From Phycisphaerae bacterium (lineage in GTDB: Bacteria > Planctomycetota > Phycisphaerae > UBA1845), in the NCBI GenBank assembly GCA_024102815.1, contig JAGFJJ010000069.1, positions 140,950 through 204,949 of the forward strand: a DNA stretch of 64,000 nt, written 5' to 3'. Positions within the stretch are counted from its first letter, which is position 1. The number at the start of each line of letters is the position of its first letter. Positions 1 to 10,500 of the stretch are shown here, piece by piece. Made by a program: the position numbers and the translations under genes. The notes under the pieces are model-generated. The model saw nothing but the letters and a program-made list of their open reading frames with translations, was not told the origin of the DNA and made no database searches.

Positions 1-1264
1 CGACAATCATCTTGGAGAACATCATCTGCCCGGCGCCCCAGATGCTGCTGATGACCTTCCGGGCCTGCATGGGGTATTCCTTGCGGATGCTCACGAACAC
101 GCAATTGTGAAACGCTCCGAACATCGGCAGGCTGTAATCCACAATGTCGGGAATAAGCATCTTGAGGAGGGGAAGGAAAACGCGCTCGGTGGCTTTCCCG
201 AGGTAATAGTCCTCCATGGGTGGCTTGCCCACGATCGTCGTGGGATACACCGGATCGCGTCGGTGGGTGATGGCGGTCACCTCATAGGCCGGGTAACGAT
301 CCGCCAGGGAGTAGAATCCCGTGTGGTCGCCGAACGGACCCTCGATCAGCTTGCGCTTGGGATCAACCCAGCCTTCAATGACAATCTCCGCATTGGCGGG
401 TATTTCCATGGGAATCGTCTTGCAGGGCACAAGCTCGATGCCGCCGTCGTTGAGGAAACCGGCGAAGAGAAGCTCGCTGACATCCGGCGGCAGGGGACAG
501 GTCGCCGCATAGGGCAGCACCGGCTCGCCTCCGAACACGATGGCCAGCGGCATGCGCTCGCCGCGCCGGGCGTACTTGCGGTGATGGCGGGCGCCGTCGT
601 GGTGCATATGCCAGTGGACCGCCGCGAGTTTCTCGGAGAACACCTGCACGCGGTACATACCCACGTTGCGTTCACCGGAATCGGGGTCCTTGGTGTAGAT
701 TCCGGCAAATGTGATGTAGCGACCGGTGCCCTCGGTTGCCTCGGCCGGCTTACCGGCGTAACCCGCGAGCCCGTCATGCGGCCAGCATTGGATGATGGGC
801 AGGTCGAACAGGCTTGCATCGTCAGTTCGGACGACTTCCTGGCAGATCCCGCGCTTGCCGATGCGCGGACCGAAACTCGCCAGCTTGGCGAGCTGCGGCA
901 GTTTCTTGATCTTGTCCAGCAGCGTCGTCGGCATCTCCGGCTTGACGAGTTGCTGGACGCGATCCGCAAGCTCTTCGAAATCACCCACCCCCAGCGCGAG
1001 TTTCATGCGGGCGTAACTGCCGAACACGTTGATCGCAACGGGGAACCGGGAGCCGCGAACGTTCTCGAAGACGAGGCCGTGTCCGCCATACCGGCCGTGA
1101 ACCGGGTCGGTGCGCGGAGGATCCTCGTTGCCGGCCGCGGGCGACTTCGAGACACGATCGGCGATCGCGCTGATTTCGAGAGCCGGGTCGACCTCGACGG
1201 CCACGCGCCGCAACTGCCCGCGTCGCTCGAGCTCCCGCAAAAAGGATTGCAAATCGGTGAACAC
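1..1264 (-). CDS. ubiD: UbiD-family prenyl-FMN-dependent decarboxylase (3' end outside window)
   Basis: About 421 residues are present and the frame stays open to the left edge, so the C-terminus is missing. The reading frame carries the long conserved UbiD stretch, including DPVHGRYGGHG near residue 55, a His-rich HMHHDGARHH segment and the EGPFGDHTGFY signature that surrounds the prenylated-FMN site. The family decarboxylates aromatic acids, most often 4-hydroxy-3-polyprenylbenzoate or the equivalent menaquinone-pathway intermediate, and needs a UbiX partner for its cofactor. No ubiX or other quinone gene is visible here, so the substrate is not settled. The GTG start at 1264 is chosen because AAGGAG lies 7 bases upstream. 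It is the outer gene of a minus-strand series but is separated from the next gene by about 215 bases. Confidence 0.9.
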   Translation of the reverse strand, partial: MFTDLQSFLRELERRGQLRRVAVEVDPALEISAIADRVSKSPAAGNEDPPRTDPVHGRYGGHGLVFENVRGSRFPVAINVFGSYARMKLALGVGDFEELADRVQQLVKPEMPTTLLDKIKKLPQLAKLASFGPRIGKRGICQEVVRTDDASLFDLPIIQCWPHDGLAGYAGKPAEATEGTGRYITFAGIYTKDPDSGERNVGMYRVQVFSEKLAAVHWHMHHDGARHHRKYARRGERMPLAIVFGGEPVLPYAATCPLPPDVSELLFAGFLNDGGIELVPCKTIPMEIPANAEIVIEGWVDPKRKLIEGPFGDHTGFYSLADRYPAYEVTAITHRRDPVYPTTIVGKPPMEDYYLGKATERVFLPLLKMLIPDIVDYSLPMFGAFHNCVFVSIRKEYPMQARKVISSIWGAGQMMFSKMIV

Positions 1265-1479
1265 GATTCGGCTCCTTCCAATCTGGTGTGGAGGGAGTGT
1301 AGTGTCGCACGCCCGTTTCCGCGAGCAATTCCAGGATCACCAATGAGCGCGGTTCACCCGAGATGCCGCGCTCCACTCACTCGCTTGAATCCGGGCCGTG
1401 TCTCCGATCCCTGAGCAGTACAGGGGAAGGCAACCCAGACACCCGAATTGCACTCGTGGACACCGCAGCGAGGAGAACA

Positions 1480-2406
1480 CTACGATCGTGCCATAGACGT
1501 TCGGAGTCGCGCGGCGATGGCCAGCAACTCGGCGCACGCCTCCGCATCGCGCGTATTGACGGGGGAAAAGGCAGGCAGTTCGGTTCCTGCCGCTTGGAGG
1601 AGTTCCTCGGCCTCGGTAAGGGCAGCCTCGCATCCCGGCGGGTTCTCATCCGATATCGCTTCCGCATGGGCCAGGAGCAACCTTCCCAGCAGCATCTCCG
1701 CCCGCGCGACCTGCTCCGAACCGGGATCGTGTTTTCGCTCGGCCGCCAGCGCTTCCCGAGCTTCGATCACCGCCTCGGCGTGCAGTTTTATGCCTGCCAG
1801 AACCGTGGCGAGATGTGCCCGCGCGACAGCCGAACATCGGTCCGGGTCAACGGAGCACATGCGGCCCAAATCGGCGGCCCGGGAAAAGTGTCCGCGGGCG
1901 TCCTGCAGACGTTTGGCCACCGCGGCATCCAGGCCGAGGCTTATCCGCGTCTCCCATTGCTCCTCGACCGTTCCGTGCGCTTCGCGAAGACGAAGGGCCT
2001 GCTCGTGCATGCGCTCGGCGTTGGTCAACCGGTCCCGGCGTCTCTGCACGCGTCCGGCGTGCTCCAGGCTGGAAGCGGCCAGCCGCAGCAGCGCGGACCT
2101 CCGAGGGACTCCCCCGTCGTTCGCGGCGATCAGGGCGAGCACCGCTGCCTGAAGAAAGTACGGCTCCGCCTCGGCCGAATGCTCGCGTTCGACAGCGATG
2201 CGACCACGGACCCAAAGCGTCCAGGCCTGGGTCTCCAGGGAATCTTCGGAAACCGCCCTCAAATGGCGCTCCGCATCGTGCAGGCGCCTCTCTTCAACCG
2301 CCTTCCGTGCAAGCTGAGCATGCTCATCATCCGGTTCGAACATCGCCGGTTGAGCGGATGCTGCGGCCGCGGTTGTGCCATCATGTTGGGCCGATGCAGT
2401 ATTCAA
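1480..2406 (-). CDS. Ala/Glu-rich helical (TPR-like) protein of unknown function
   Basis: The 308-residue product is almost entirely predicted helical, rich in Ala, Arg and Glu, with repeated patterns such as ...LRLAASSLEHAGR... and ...ARAHLATVLAGIKLHAEAVIEAREAL... that resemble degenerate tetratricopeptide repeats. No signal peptide or membrane segment is visible. Its TTG start overlaps the stop codon of the upstream thioredoxin-like gene (TTGA), so the two are very probably translationally coupled; a later ATG at about 2343 is an alternative start. I do not recognise a specific family. A scaffolding or counting role alongside the secreted thioredoxin-like protein would only be a guess. Confidence 0.7.
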   Translation of the reverse strand: MNTASAQHDGTTAAAASAQPAMFEPDDEHAQLARKAVEERRLHDAERHLRAVSEDSLETQAWTLWVRGRIAVEREHSAEAEPYFLQAAVLALIAANDGGVPRRSALLRLAASSLEHAGRVQRRRDRLTNAERMHEQALRLREAHGTVEEQWETRISLGLDAAVAKRLQDARGHFSRAADLGRMCSVDPDRCSAVARAHLATVLAGIKLHAEAVIEAREALAAERKHDPGSEQVARAEMLLGRLLLAHAEAISDENPPGCEAALTEAEELLQAAGTELPAFSPVNTRDAEACAELLAIAARLRTSMARS

Positions 2407-4427
2407 TCCCGTTTCCCCTCGCCAAGCAGCTTCTGCAACGATTCGTCGATATCCTCGCCGAACACATTGACCGCGGCAATTCGACCGTCTACATCGATCA
2501 GGAACGTGGACGGCAGGGCGTTGGCTCCGAATTTGTCCGCCGCCCCGGCCGCGCCGCCATTCTCACCGAACACCTGCGGCCAGTCGATTTTCGCCTCTTT
2601 GATATAGCGCCGCAGGGCCTGCTCATCGTGGTCCAGGCTGATTCCGATCATGACAAAATCCGACCGCGCTTTGTACTTCTCATGAAGCTTCTTGAGCGAT
2701 GGGACTTCCATCAGGCATGGTCCACACCAGGTCGCCCAGAAGTCGAGCAATACGGTATTCCCGCGCAAATCCACCAGCTTGATTTCATCCCCGTCCAGCG
2801 TCTTCACCGTAATCTCCGGCGGTGCGTCACCGGGCTTCCACCGCGATCCCGGACGCATACTCGCCTCGAACGCCTTTTCGGGAACCACCAGACGGACGGG
2901 CTCCGTCGCGCCGCCGGACACGCGCACGGGCGGAACAATGGCCGGATCAAGGCCCTGGATGGCGATCTCGAACTCATCCAGCGGAGTGTCGAAGAGCACA
3001 AACCGTCCGGATGGATCGGTCAGCGCCCGAAGACCGAGCGTGTCGTGTGCGCGCCAGCGAACCGCCGCCACGGTTACGCCGGGAAGGGGAGTTCCGTCCT
3101 CTTTCTCAACGACGCCCTCCACGGTGCCCCCGGGTCGGAGCCGGAAATCGACCGAGGCCGTCTCGCCCGGTTTGATGTCCGCAACCTTCAGTTCGGGCGC
3201 AAAACCCGAAAGATAGACGGTGATCGGTGTGCTTCCGGCAGCTACCCCACTGACCTCGTACCGGCCCTCATAGTTCGTCCACGCCCGAGGCCCCTCCGAT
3301 GCGCTTCCGCCGCCTGCCGTCACGCGCGCTCCGTTTCGCGGCCGACCCTCGTCATCAAGCACAATCCCCGCCACACGACCCGCCCGCGACATGGTCAATT
3401 CATGTTTTGATCGCGTTTTTTCCGGGGGGAGCTCGACCGTCAAGGAGAAACCCTCTCCGGCCACATATTCCGTGTGCGACAACCGAACGAGCAATTGCTT
3501 CGCGTCAAACGACAAACCGCGAAACGAAACGTGCCCGGTGGAATCCGTGGCGAGCGTCCGGAAGTCATCGTGCTCACGATCGAGAATCTCCACTGTGGCT
3601 GCGGCGATTGCCTCCCCCGTATCGCCCTTGATGTCGAATTCAACGATCCGCTCGGGCTTCAGCACGAATTCCAGCGGAGCCTCCGGCTCAGCCCCGACTT
3701 GAATCGTCCGCTGTTCTTTGGCGTAGCCCTCTGCTTCGACCACAACCTGAGCCCGGCCGGGGGGAAGTCGCTCGATATGGAATCGCCCCTGCTCATCCGT
3801 CCGCCCCCGCCATTCTCGGAAAAAGGCCTGCACCACAACGCTCGCGCCGGCGACCGGTTCTTCCGGGGCGGCGCTTCGAACAACGCCGCTGATTTCGTGG
3901 GCACCTTCCAGCGTGACGCCGACGAAAGGAGATGGCTTCCCCTTCTCGAGATGAAGCTCCTCCCGGTAGGGGGCATAACCCGCTTTCGTGAGTACGAGCA
4001 CAAAGGCGCCCTCGAGCGGCTCGGCCGCGCGCAAGGTGAAGTCGCCCATTTCGTCGGTGGTCCCTTCCAGGACGGGCTCCTTGCCACTCTCGGAGTCCTG
4101 TGTGGGGAACAGTTGAACGGCAACATCGAGCTGGCCCTGTCCCAGGTCATCCGTCACCTGTCCCGATACGACGACGACCGCCGGGCTCTTGTCCACGTCG
4201 GCATCCGTCTTGTCGCCGTTTTCGGGCGTTGCCAGCTGACCGGGCGCAGTGGCCAGGACGGAACAGAACAGCAGTGCCGATAAAAATGCCGTACGCCATC
4301 GGGACAACGCTGACTCGCCGTGCCTGCGCGCCCGGCCGTGTGCGCCGCACAACAGCGGAATCCCTCGCCGTCGTGCTAACGCCGGTCCGCCCTGAGCGTC
4401 TTCAAGTTGGCGAGTCTGCTGTCTCAC
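2403..4427 (-). CDS. Secreted TlpA-like thioredoxin with carboxypeptidase-regulatory-like repeats
   Basis: The 674-residue protein has a hydrophobic signal segment around residues 45-63 and then about five beta-sandwich repeats of the carboxypeptidase-regulatory (CarboxypepD_reg) type, recognisable by motifs such as VSGQVTDDLGQGQLDVAVQ, ISGVVRSAAPEEPVAGASV, VAGIVLDDEGRPRNGARV and VEGVVEKEDGTPLPGVTV. The last ~130 residues are a TlpA/ResA-type thioredoxin domain with WATWCGPC (WCGPC at 567-571) and the cis-proline loop ALPSTFLID. It should act as an extracytoplasmic thiol:disulfide oxidoreductase or redox sensor on a long stalk. The first ~40 residues are Arg-rich and not signal-like, so translation may start later, for example at a TTG just before SRWRTAF. 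It overlaps the next gene by four bases. Confidence 0.85.
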   Translation of the reverse strand: MRQQTRQLEDAQGGPALARRRGIPLLCGAHGRARRHGESALSRWRTAFLSALLFCSVLATAPGQLATPENGDKTDADVDKSPAVVVVSGQVTDDLGQGQLDVAVQLFPTQDSESGKEPVLEGTTDEMGDFTLRAAEPLEGAFVLVLTKAGYAPYREELHLEKGKPSPFVGVTLEGAHEISGVVRSAAPEEPVAGASVVVQAFFREWRGRTDEQGRFHIERLPPGRAQVVVEAEGYAKEQRTIQVGAEPEAPLEFVLKPERIVEFDIKGDTGEAIAAATVEILDREHDDFRTLATDSTGHVSFRGLSFDAKQLLVRLSHTEYVAGEGFSLTVELPPEKTRSKHELTMSRAGRVAGIVLDDEGRPRNGARVTAGGGSASEGPRAWTNYEGRYEVSGVAAGSTPITVYLSGFAPELKVADIKPGETASVDFRLRPGGTVEGVVEKEDGTPLPGVTVAAVRWRAHDTLGLRALTDPSGRFVLFDTPLDEFEIAIQGLDPAIVPPVRVSGGATEPVRLVVPEKAFEASMRPGSRWKPGDAPPEITVKTLDGDEIKLVDLRGNTVLLDFWATWCGPCLMEVPSLKKLHEKYKARSDFVMIGISLDHDEQALRRYIKEAKIDWPQVFGENGGAAGAADKFGANALPSTFLIDVDGRIAAVNVFGEDIDESLQKLLGEGKRD

Positions 4428-4704
4428 GGCGTCGTTTCAGGCTCCGTTCGGTTGTCAGGAATTGTAATGCCCAGGATGCTGAACACATAGTAACGGTCAC
4501 CATCATATTAACCGGCGGTCCCCATCTTGGAGTCCAGTATAATGGTCGACACCTTCGTGCGGGAGTCAATTGCCGCAGTTGCGCGAGTGAGATAGTATTG
4601 AAATGAGTCAACTCAATCCTGACCGGGCGACACACTCGATGCTTGTGGCCATTCGCCAAGTGTCACGGGAAGCATAGTCCGGTCCGCCGAGAGGAGCAGG
4701 TCGC

Positions 4705-6513
4705 ATGAGCCCCCTGGATCAGCGAATCCGCGCCGCCCAGCGCCGCCTGTGGTTGAGCCGCTGGCTACAGTTGATTTCGTTCTGCGTCGCGATCGGGGGT
4801 CTGACGTTCGCCGCGTTTATCGCCGTGCAGCGTGGGCTGGAATGGGCCGTCTCACCGGCACCGGTATTCGGCGTCGTGGCGGGGGCTGCGCTGATCGCTT
4901 CGCTGATCATGCTCTGGGTCCGGAGAGAATCCCGGCTGGAAGCGGCGGCGCGCCTGGACGAAGCCGCCGGTCTGCGCGAGCGCATCAGCACCGCGACATA
5001 CTTCGATGGCGCCGACGACCCCTTCGCCCGGGCCGTTGTCGTCGACGCGGAGAAGGTCAGCAATGCCCTGAGCGTGCGCCGTCACCTCAGGCTGGCGGTC
5101 CCGCGCAGTTTGGGTTGGGCAGGCTGCTCGGTTCTCGTGGCGCTGCTCGCGTTTCTCCTGCCCCTGGGCTGGTTGCGATCCGAAAGCGCGGAGGCCGCCG
5201 CCGATCGGCAGGTCGAAGTGCAGGAAACGAATCTCCAGATTCGCAAGAAGATGGATGAGATTCGCAAGCTGGCCGACGAGACGCCGGCGCTGGCCGAATT
5301 CCGTGACGACCTGGAAAAGCCTGAAAAACCCGAAGCATCATCCCCCCAGACCCCTTCGGGCATCCGCCACGAGGCCGTGAAGAAAATTGATCGCATGGAG
5401 GATCTCCTCAAGCAGAAGCGGACCGAGGCGGAGCAGGAAGGCGTCCAGGGGCTGAAGAAAATGCTGCGACGGCTCAATCCGCCCAAGTCGGAGGAGGCGG
5501 CCACACAGAAGCTGGCCAAGTCCCTTCAGCAGGGTGACTTCCAGGCGGCCAAGGAGGAGCTTCAGAAGCTGCGTGAGCAGCTCGCCACGCTGAAGTCTCC
5601 CGAGCAGCGGGCTGCGGCCGAGCAGATGACCAAGCAGATCGAGGAAGTCGCCAAGCAGTTGGAGGAGCTTTCCAAGAACAAATCGCTGGAGCAGAAGCTC
5701 ACCCAGGCCGGCGTCAAGGAAGAAGACCTCAAGCGCATGCTCGAGAATCTCCGCAAGGAGGACATCGATCAGCTCAAGAACCAGCTCGAAAAAGAGGGCT
5801 GGACGCAGGAACAGATCGAGCAGATGGCTCAGCAGCTCAAGGAGCAGCAGACCGCCGGGGCCATGGCCCAGAAGTTGGCGCAGGCTCTCAAGTCCGGCGC
5901 CGCAGGAGCGGGGCAATCCGGTGATGCCATGGCGGGCATGAGCCAGGCCGAGCAGATGCTCAGCGACCTGGAAATGGCCGAAATGGAAATGGCCCAGATG
6001 GAAGCGGCATTGGCCCAGCTTCAGAACGCCCGCAGTCAACTGGGATGTAAATCCTGCGGCGGAAAGGGCTGTTCACAGTGTGGCGGTTCGGATCAGGGAA
6101 AGGGCCCGGGCATGGGTCGCAAGCCCGGGCAGGGTCGCGGCGGCATCGCTCCCGAGGAAGTCACCGATGTCGGCTTCAAGATAGAAAAAGGGAAAGTCCA
6201 CACCGGCCAGGGGGCAATCATCGGGCAGACGCTCGTCGAGGGTGAGCAGATTGCAGGAGAGGCAGCCGCCTCCCCCCAGGAGGTCATCGCCGCGGCGGAG
6301 CGCGATGCCAGCGACCGGATCAACCGGGACCGCATTCCCCGCCAATACCACAAAGCCATTCGGGAGTACTTCTCGACCAAGCCCGATGCGGGTCAGCCCG
6401 CGACCGCCCCCGGTCCCGCCCAGGAGCCCGATTCCCCCACGGACAATGCTGGCGGATCGAACCCATCCGGGTCACAATCCTCCGGTCCGTCCACCGCATC
6501 GCCGCCCAAGTAG
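4705..6513 (+). CDS. Membrane-anchored long coiled-coil protein of a MoxR/VWA operon
   Basis: The 602-residue protein begins with two membrane segments (about residues 20-40 and 52-72) and a third near 131-152, followed by a very long Gln/Glu/Lys-rich coiled coil from about 165 to 440. A small Cys cluster follows (LGCKSCGGKGCSQCGG, near 447-462), shaped like a zinc- or DnaJ-type CxxCGG element, and then a Gly/Pro/Ser-rich tail. The N-terminal architecture resembles the DUF4175-type proteins often found beside VWA and MoxR genes in planctomycetes; that family assignment is tentative. It starts a plus-strand operon with three closely packed genes behind it. An AGGAG lies about 9 bases before the ATG, and a TATAAT at 4538-4543 in the 277-base upstream gap may belong to its promoter, although no good -35 is present. 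Confidence 0.8.
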   Translation: MSPLDQRIRAAQRRLWLSRWLQLISFCVAIGGLTFAAFIAVQRGLEWAVSPAPVFGVVAGAALIASLIMLWVRRESRLEAAARLDEAAGLRERISTATYFDGADDPFARAVVVDAEKVSNALSVRRHLRLAVPRSLGWAGCSVLVALLAFLLPLGWLRSESAEAAADRQVEVQETNLQIRKKMDEIRKLADETPALAEFRDDLEKPEKPEASSPQTPSGIRHEAVKKIDRMEDLLKQKRTEAEQEGVQGLKKMLRRLNPPKSEEAATQKLAKSLQQGDFQAAKEELQKLREQLATLKSPEQRAAAEQMTKQIEEVAKQLEELSKNKSLEQKLTQAGVKEEDLKRMLENLRKEDIDQLKNQLEKEGWTQEQIEQMAQQLKEQQTAGAMAQKLAQALKSGAAGAGQSGDAMAGMSQAEQMLSDLEMAEMEMAQMEAALAQLQNARSQLGCKSCGGKGCSQCGGSDQGKGPGMGRKPGQGRGGIAPEEVTDVGFKIEKGKVHTGQGAIIGQTLVEGEQIAGEAAASPQEVIAAAERDASDRINRDRIPRQYHKAIREYFSTKPDAGQPATAPGPAQEPDSPTDNAGGSNPSGSQSSGPSTASPPK

Positions 6514-6531
6514 GGTCGCGGCAGTATCTCG

Positions 6532-7554
6532 ATGGAACGTGTCGTGCCACGGCCAAACAGCCTACGTCCGATCATCCACCAATTCGCCGACAGAATGTCC
6601 GCGCCGAACAGCAACGAAGGGGAGAGGCCGCGGGCGCTGGGTCGGTTGGTGATGCTGGTCACCGCGCTCGTGGTGCTTCTGCTTCCTTTCGGGTGCAGGT
6701 CACGGCATGATCGGGATCCCCGCGTTGTCGGCGTGTTTGGCGGACTGGGCATGGGTCCCGGCGATTTCAGCTATCCCCGCGCCGTCGCCGCCGACCCCGA
6801 CGGGACAGTCCTGATCGTGGACAAGAGCGGCCGGATCCAACGGTTTTCCTCTGAGGGCAAGTATATCGACGGATGGCGCATGCCCGAGACCGAGGCAGGA
6901 AAACCGGTCGGCCTGACCGTCCATCCCGATCGCCGCGTCTTCGTGGCCGACACCCACTACCACCGCGTCGTCATATTCAGCCCCGAAGGCGAACAGCTCA
7001 CGACCTTCGGCTCCGAAGGAGATGGCGACGGCCAGTTTCGCATGCCCACGGACGTCGCTTTCGACTCCGACGGGAACATCTTCGTCAGCGAATACGGCGG
7101 GAACGATCGCATCACCCGCTGGTCTCCCGCACTGATGTTCGATCGTGTAGTTGTTTCCGGTGAAGTCGCAGGGTTGGGGCTGAGCCGCCCCTCGGCGGTC
7201 GACTTCGACGCGGAGCAGACGCTCTGGATCGCCGACTCCTGCAATCACCGTCTTCTGCGCATCTCCCGAGATGGGAAGCTGCTCGGTGTTTTTGGCAGCA
7301 TGGGTAGCGAGGCGGGGCAGATGCGCTACCCGTACGACATTGCCGTGGCGCCGGGCGGGCGGATCATGGTTTGCGAATACGGCGGCGATCGATTGCAGTG
7401 GTTCGATCAGGAGGGACACGCACAGGGTACGTGGGGCGGAAGCGGTCGTGAGCCCGGACAACTGCACGCCCCCTGGGGCGCCGCGTACGGAGCCAATGGC
7501 ATGATCTACGTCGTCGATTCGCTCAATAGTCGTATTCAGATCCTCCGGCCATGA
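6532..7554 (+). CDS. NHL-repeat beta-propeller lipoprotein
   Basis: After a basic N-terminus and a hydrophobic stretch (LVMLVTALVVLLLPFGC) ending in a candidate lipobox cysteine, the protein consists of repeated NHL motifs: YPRAVAADPDGTVLIVDKSGRIQRF, PVGLTVHPDRRVFVADTHYHRVVIF, PTDVAFDSDGNIFVSEYGGNDRI, PSAVDFDAEQTLWIADSCNHRLLRI and two more. Such repeats form a six-bladed propeller used for protein or carbohydrate binding outside the cytoplasm. The lipobox is not ideal (Pro at -3), so it could instead be membrane-anchored. Translation may begin at 6595 and not at the first ATG. Its stop codon overlaps the start of the VWA gene (ATGA), indicating coupling. Confidence 0.85.
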   Translation: MERVVPRPNSLRPIIHQFADRMSAPNSNEGERPRALGRLVMLVTALVVLLLPFGCRSRHDRDPRVVGVFGGLGMGPGDFSYPRAVAADPDGTVLIVDKSGRIQRFSSEGKYIDGWRMPETEAGKPVGLTVHPDRRVFVADTHYHRVVIFSPEGEQLTTFGSEGDGDGQFRMPTDVAFDSDGNIFVSEYGGNDRITRWSPALMFDRVVVSGEVAGLGLSRPSAVDFDAEQTLWIADSCNHRLLRISRDGKLLGVFGSMGSEAGQMRYPYDIAVAPGGRIMVCEYGGDRLQWFDQEGHAQGTWGGSGREPGQLHAPWGAAYGANGMIYVVDSLNSRIQILRP

Positions 7555-10500
7555 TGTTGCTCGCTCTGGCCTTACCCGTTCACTTTGCCGAGCCGCAATG
7601 GCTCTGGTTGGCGCTGCTCGTTCCCGTACTCGTCTTGGCATCACTTCGAAGTCTGGCGGGGCTGGAGCCCGCCCGGCGCGCCATCGCCCTGGTCGTTCGC
7701 TGCTTTGTGGTCATCGTTCTGATCGCCGCCCTCGCTGGCATCGAGTACGTGCGCCGAACCCACGACCTGACCGTGATCTACCTGATGGACCGCTCGCACA
7801 GCGTGGAGGCGCTCGAGCGGCAAGAGGAAGACTTCATCGTCAATTCCACGGAGGACATCCCCAAAGACGACCGCGTGGGAATGATCGACTTCGCCGGGCA
7901 GGCCTTCCTCCAGCAGTTGCCCATGCGCGGCGGCTATTTCATTGGCGAAGGCCGCCTGCCGGAGATGCCTAACAACGATCGCACGGACATGGGCGCGGCG
8001 TTGCGCCTCGCCATGGCCATGTTCCCCCACGATACCGCCCGCCGCATCGTCCTCCTCAGCGACGGCAACGACAACATGGGCGATGTCATTGGCGAAGCCC
8101 GCCGCGCCGGCGCCAGTGGAATCCCCATTGACGTTGTTCCGCTACGTTACGAGCGCCCCAACGAGGTCTACTTCGAACGCCTTCTCGCCCCCACGTTCGC
8201 CGAGCCCGGGGAGCAGGTTGAGCTGCGCATGCTGCTGGGATCGTCGAAGAAGGCGGTCAGCGGAACCTTGTCCGTCTACGTCAACGGCGAACTGCTCGAA
8301 TTACCGCCCGATGCATCAAGGGTGAATATCAAGCCGGGCCGCGAGCTCTTCGTGCTCAAACTGCCCGTCCAGTCCGAGTCGACCCAATCCTACGAAGTCG
8401 TTTTCCGTCCCGACGATGACAGCCTGGACGGCGTGGCGATGAACAACAGCGCCCGTGCCTTTACCTTCGTGTCCGGAAAGAGCCGCCTCCTCGTGGTCAG
8501 CATGAATCCGCAGTATGACCAGCCGCTGGTCGATGCGCTGCGCAGCGAGCACGTGCTGGTCGACGTCAAGACGCCCGAGGAACTGGGCGAGTTCCTTCTA
8601 CCGGACATGATGAGCTACTCGGCGATTCTCCTGGCGAACGTCCCGGCGACCGTCTTCACCGACGACCAGCAGCAGGCCTTGGCGTCATACGTAAAGGATA
8701 TGGGCAGTGGTCTGATCATGACGGGCGGCGACGAGGGTTTCGGCGCCGGCGGCTGGCTGGGCAGTCCCGTCGAAGAAGTCATGCCCGTTCAATTCGAAAT
8801 CAAGCACAAGAAGGTCATTCCCCGCGGCGCCCTCGTGCTCATCATGCACAGTTGCGAAGCCGCTCGAGGAAATTACTGGGGAAAGGAGATGGCCAAGAAG
8901 AGTGTGGACACCGTCTCCACCCAGGACTACGTCGGCGTGCTAGCGTATACGTATTCGCCCGGCGGAGAGAATTGGGAAGTTCCGCTCGACTTGAACACGA
9001 ATCGCGCGGCCGTCAAGGCGCGCATCGACCGCATGCAGATCGGAGACATGCCGGACTTCAACACCACCATGCGCCTCGCCTACGACGAGCTCACCAAGGG
9101 GCGCGGGCAGGACGCCGCACAGAAACACGTCATCATCTTTAGCGACGGCGACCCCCAAGCCCCAACGCCACAACTCCTCAGCCAGTATGTCGAAGCCAAG
9201 ATCACCGTCAGCACAATCGGTATTGGATGGGGCGCACACGTCATGCAGACGACCATGCGCCAGATTGCCACGGCAACCGGCGGCAATTTCTACGCCCCCC
9301 GCGATCCCCGCCAACTGCCGCAGATCTTCACCAAAGAGTCCAAGGTCGTACGGCGCCCGCTGATCGTGGAAGACCCATTCTCGCCCCAGGTTCTTCAGCC
9401 GGAGAGCGCTCTCCTCGCCGGATTATCTCCGGGCAATTTCATCCCTCAGCTCGACGGCCTCGTCCTCACCTCGCGCCGGGAGAACCCCAACGTCTTCGTT
9501 CCGCTGGTCAAGTCCACGGAAGACGGCTTCGACCCGTTGCTTGCGCATTGGCAATATGAGCTGGGCAAGACGGCCGCGTTCACCAGCGGCTACTGGCCCA
9601 AGTGGGGAACCGCCTGGACCCAGTGGAGCAAATTCGCCAAGCTCTGGTCGCAGATCGTCCGCTGGACCATGCGACAGGACACCCCGGCAAACTTCGACAC
9701 CTACACGCGCATTGAAGGCGACAGGGCCCACATCGTCATCGACGCCCTCGACAAGGACGCGGGTTATCTGAACAACCTCACCCTTCGTTCGCGTCTCGTC
9801 GGCCCGGACAATCGCCCCCTGGATATCCGTTTCACGCAAACCGGCCCCGGAAAATACGAGGCCGAGTTCGACGCCGCCCGCGCCGGACAATACCTGGCCA
9901 ACGTCCAGCTCTACGAAGGAAACACGCCGCTCGGCACGGTTCGTACAGGCGTCTCCGTGCCGTTCTCGCCCGAATACCGCGACCTGGCCACGAATGAATC
10001 CGTCCTGCGACAGGTCGCCGAAATCACAGGAGGCCGGTGGCTGGACATGCCCGGCCGCGAGGCGAATATCTTCGCCAAGGACCGTCCGTCCACCGAAGCC
10101 CGCCGCCCCGCCTGGGAATGGGTGCTCGCCTGGCTGCTTCTGCCCGCATTCCTGCTGGACGTCGCCGTTCGGCGACTGGCCAACTGGCTGGCGCTGTCGA
10201 TCGTTGTCGAGATCGTGGTGCTCGTCGTTCTTCTCTACGGTGTCGGCCTGGCCTATGGAACCCTGTGGGGAATTCTGGGCGCGATTCTTCTTGCCGAACT
10301 CATCGGCTGGACCATTCGCTTCCGGTATATTCCCGTGCTGTTCGACATTCTCACCCATGGGACCGCCGCACTGGAGAAGGCGGGCGAGCGTGGAGCCGCG
10401 GCCCTCGAGCAACTGCGCGAAACGCGGGAGCGGATCCGCCAGGAGAAGGAGCGTCAGTTGGGCGACGCCCCCAAGCGTATCGCCCAGCCGATGGAAGATG

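Noticed and set aside
107-1414. Long plus-strand open frame of 435 codons
   Set aside because: It is antisense to the UbiD-family gene, which has the family motifs in the other strand.
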